From Cyanobacteriota bacterium (lineage in GTDB: Bacteria; Cyanobacteriota; Cyanobacteriia; PCC-6307; Cyanobiaceae): DNA of 7,954 bases. Below the pieces are notes generated by a model. That model ran no database searches. It was given only the letters and a program-made list of their open reading frames with translations, and was not told where the DNA came from. Positions 5,983 through 7,954 of this stretch are shown piece after piece. The stretch spans positions 1 through 7,954 of the forward strand of contig CANHSW010000092.1 in assembly GCA_947463165.1 (NCBI GenBank), given 5' to 3'. Position numbers and translations under genes: made by a program. Each line of letters begins with the position of its first letter. Within the stretch, counting starts at the first letter, position 1.

Positions 5983-6663
5983 GTGGGTTCTCAGCTCGAT
6001 GCAATCCTTTTTGAATTCGAGCGGCTGGTGCCGTTCGAGCGGGGCTGGCATGCCCAGCGGCAGCTGCAGCAGCGGCTTTTGCTGCAACCAGAAGGCCCCG
6101 ATGCCGTAATCCTGTTGCAGCACGAGCCCTGCTACACCCTCGGCCGTGGCGCCGACCCAGGCTTTTTGCGCTTTGATGCCGCCAATCCACCCCTGCCCCT
6201 GCACCGCATCGACCGGGGCGGCGAGGTTACCCACCACTGCCCGGGCCAGCTGGTGCTCTACCCGGTGCTGAACCTGCAGCGCCATGGCGCTGATCTGCAC
6301 CTATACCTGCGGCAATTGGAACAGGTGGTCATTGATCTGCTGGCCGAATACGGCCTGGCCGCCGAACGGCTGGCCGGCCTCACCGGCGTCTGGCTGGAGG
6401 GGCACAAGCTGGCGGCCATCGGCGTGGGGGCCAAGCGCTGGATCAGCCAGCACGGCCTGGCCCTGAATGTGGACTGCGATTTGGCTGGCTTCTCCCAGGT
6501 GGTGCCCTGCGGTCTGGCCGATCGGCCGGTGGGGCGACTGCTCGACTGGCGGCCCCAGCTCTCCGCCGCCGCCGTGGCGCCACGGCTGCTGGAGGTGTTT
6601 GCCGATCGCTTTGGCCTTGTCCTGAGGGCCCCGGAGCCCCAGGAACAGCTGCAGGGGTGGTAA
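5983..6663 (+). CDS. lipB: Octanoyl-[ACP]:protein N-octanoyltransferase (lipoate biosynthesis)
   Basis: LipB transfers octanoyl from acyl carrier protein to a lysine of lipoyl domains (pyruvate dehydrogenase E2, glycine cleavage H protein), where LipA then inserts sulfur. From the GTG at 5983 the product has 226 residues. The family signatures are present in order: the [17 protein letters not shown] block (78-94), [12 protein letters not shown] (142-153) with catalytic Lys142, QHGLALNV (156-163), and VPCGLADRP (174-182) with catalytic Cys176. The length is typical and the enzyme looks intact. TTG at 5977 would add two residues, but its binding-site spacing is poor. It is divergent from hpf and is followed closely by the fatty-acid ligase on the same strand, so the two are probably cotranscribed. 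Confidence 0.94.
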   Translation: MGSQLDAILFEFERLVPFERGWHAQRQLQQRLLLQPEGPDAVILLQHEPCYTLGRGADPGFLRFDAANPPLPLHRIDRGGEVTHHCPGQLVLYPVLNLQRHGADLHLYLRQLEQVVIDLLAEYGLAAERLAGLTGVWLEGHKLAAIGVGAKRWISQHGLALNVDCDLAGFSQVVPCGLADRPVGRLLDWRPQLSAAAVAPRLLEVFADRFGLVLRAPEPQEQLQGW

Positions 6664-6674
6664 GCCTGGGGCGA

Positions 6675-7954
6675 GTGTCGCGTGCTCCCGTGTCTGCCGC
6701 CAGCCCCGCCGAGATCCCCTGGCCCACCACCGCTGCGGACCGCCAGGCCCTGGCCCAGCGCAGCGACTGGAGTGGTATCAGCGGCCTGGAGCAACTCTGG
6801 GAGCCCCTGGCGGGGCTTTACGGAGATTCCCCGGCCCTGGACGCCCCCCACGCCCGCCCGGCGGTGCGGCTCAGCTTTCGCCAACTGCACCAAGGCATCG
6901 AGACAGCTGCCGCCGGCTTTGCGGCCCTGGGGGTACGGCCGGGGGAGGTGGTGGCCCTGTTCGCCGAAAATGGCCCCCGCTGGCTGCTGGCAGACCAGGG
7001 GCTGATGCGCCTGGGGGCAGCTGATGCGGTGCGCGGTAGCGCCGCACCGGTGGAGGAATTGCGTTACATCCTGCGCGATTGCGGCGCCGTGGCCCTGGTG
7101 GTGGAATCTGCCTCCCTGCTGGAGAAATTGGCCCTGGCCAGCCAGCCGGCTGGCCCCCTGCGCCTGGTGGTGGTGCTGGAGGGGGAGCGCGGCGATGCAG
7201 CCGTTGCCGGGGCGGCTGAACAGGCTGACGTCTCTACTGAACAGGCTGATGCCGCTAATGGAACGGCACCAACCCTGGCCAGCTGGGCTGAACTGCTGGC
7301 CCTTGGAGAAGCGGCTCTGGCCAGCCCGGGGGCGACAACCCCCTGGCCGGCGGCCGATCCCAGCCGCATCGCCACGATCCTCTACACCTCCGGCACCACC
7401 GGCGAACCCAAGGGGGTACCGCTCAGCCACGCCAACCTGCTGCATCAGCTGCGCTGCCTCGGGGTGGCGGTGCAACCCAACCCCGGTGATCGAGTGGTGA
7501 GCGTGCTGCCGATCTGGCATGCCTATGAGCGCAGCGCTGAATACTTCCTGCTGGCCTGTGGCTGCCACCAGACCTACACAAACCTCAAGCAGATGAGGGC
7601 AGACCTGGGCCGGGTGCGGCCCCAGTACCTGATCAGCGTGCCAAGGCTGTGGGAGGCGCTGCTGGGGGGCTTCGAGGACGCCCTGGCCGCCATGGCCAGT
7701 CGCCGGCAACTGCTCATCCGCGCCGCCCTGGCGAATAGCCGCGCCTACTGCCTGCGGCGGCGCCAGGGTCTCGATCTCACCCTGGTGCCCGAGCAGCCGC
7801 CCCAACGGCTGCTGGCTGCGTTGGAAGCGGCTTTGCGCTGGCCGCTGCATCGGTTGGCGACAGCCCTGATCTGGCCCCAGGTGCGCAAGCAGCTGGTGGG
7901 CGGCGAGCTGCGCCTGGCCATCAGCGGCGGCGGCGCCCTGGCGATTCACGTGGA
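6675..7954 (+). CDS. AMP-forming long-chain acyl-CoA/acyl-ACP synthetase (5' part)
   Basis: This adenylate-forming (ANL superfamily) enzyme activates free fatty acids with ATP. In cyanobacteria such proteins (FadD/Aas type) act as acyl-ACP synthetases that recycle fatty acids from membrane lipids. The right edge cuts the gene: 426 codons are visible and about a third is missing, including the C-terminal domain. The visible motifs are ILYTSGTTGEPKGVPLSHANL in two parts (phosphate-binding loop Tyr237-Gly247, then a helix), LPIWHAYERSAEYF (around 276-289), ISVPRLWEALL, and SGGGAL (417-422) near the edge. The start is uncertain: GTG 6675 is 11 bases after the lipB stop with GGGG just upstream, while GTG at 6690 (codon 6) and 6657 (overlapping lipB) are alternatives. 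Residues about 170-200 are an Ala-rich variable loop with a short repeat. Confidence 0.9.
   Translation, partial: MSRAPVSAASPAEIPWPTTAADRQALAQRSDWSGISGLEQLWEPLAGLYGDSPALDAPHARPAVRLSFRQLHQGIETAAAGFAALGVRPGEVVALFAENGPRWLLADQGLMRLGAADAVRGSAAPVEELRYILRDCGAVALVVESASLLEKLALASQPAGPLRLVVVLEGERGDAAVAGAAEQADVSTEQADAANGTAPTLASWAELLALGEAALASPGATTPWPAADPSRIATILYTSGTTGEPKGVPLSHANLLHQLRCLGVAVQPNPGDRVVSVLPIWHAYERSAEYFLLACGCHQTYTNLKQMRADLGRVRPQYLISVPRLWEALLGGFEDALAAMASRRQLLIRAALANSRAYCLRRRQGLDLTLVPEQPPQRLLAALEAALRWPLHRLATALIWPQVRKQLVGGELRLAISGGGALAIHV
7216..7249 (+). repeat. Two-copy 13-bp direct repeat (21-bp period) in the ligase gene
   Basis: CTGAACAGGCTGA occurs at 7216-7228 and again at 7237-7249, 21 bases apart, encoding AEQADVS then TEQADAA. 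The period is a multiple of three, so this is an in-frame duplication in a variable Ala/Glu-rich loop before the phosphate-binding motif. Confidence 0.6.

Noticed and set aside
5929..6300. 124-codon N-terminal extension of hpf
   Set aside because: The S30AE domain begins exactly at the ATG at 5928; the extension is antisense to lipB and resembles no known domain.
6258..7949. 563-codon open frame on the minus strand opposite lipB and the ligase
   Set aside because: It is antisense to two well-supported genes, rich in Gln/Gly/His/Ala as expected from GC-rich antisense frames, and shows no recognisable domain.

Overview
The window looks like a high-GC picocyanobacterial chromosome (Synechococcus/Cyanobium-like). 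This rests on the gene order hpf/lrtA-deoC-recO facing away from lipB and a long-chain fatty-acid:AMP ligase, which I recall as typical of that lineage, and on the protein flavour of RecO, LrtA and the GT4 glycosyltransferase. No database search was possible, so the lineage is an inference.

Layout. Positions 1 to about 930 are visibly AT-richer than the rest. They hold a gene on the minus strand that starts near 715 and runs off the left edge. Its product has an N-terminal domain with a His...Cys arrangement resembling permuted papain-like (LRAT/NlpC-P60-like) enzymes, followed by eleven exact-length Asp/Asn tetrapeptide repeats. Between 716 and 1025 there is no convincing gene, only a doubtful 84-codon ORF and a C-run-rich tract (G-run-rich on the transcribed strand).

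From 5928 down to 1026 five minus-strand genes form one compact block: hpf/lrtA (ribosome hibernation), deoC (deoxyribose-phosphate aldolase), recO (recombination mediator), an MFS transporter, and a GT4 glycosyltransferase. The first four overlap by 3 to 8 bases at each junction. The fifth follows after 41 bases. This is almost certainly a cotranscribed, partly translationally coupled unit. The glycosyltransferase carries an unusual low-complexity insertion built of eight 18-bp repeats.

On the plus strand, only 54 bases from hpf, lipB (octanoyltransferase) starts. It is followed after about 11 bases by an AMP-forming acyl-CoA/acyl-ACP synthetase cut by the right edge. These two fit a small fatty-acid/lipoate pair.

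Most of the window is ordinary core genome. The parts that repay a second look are the left-edge gene and the two in-frame repeat arrays.
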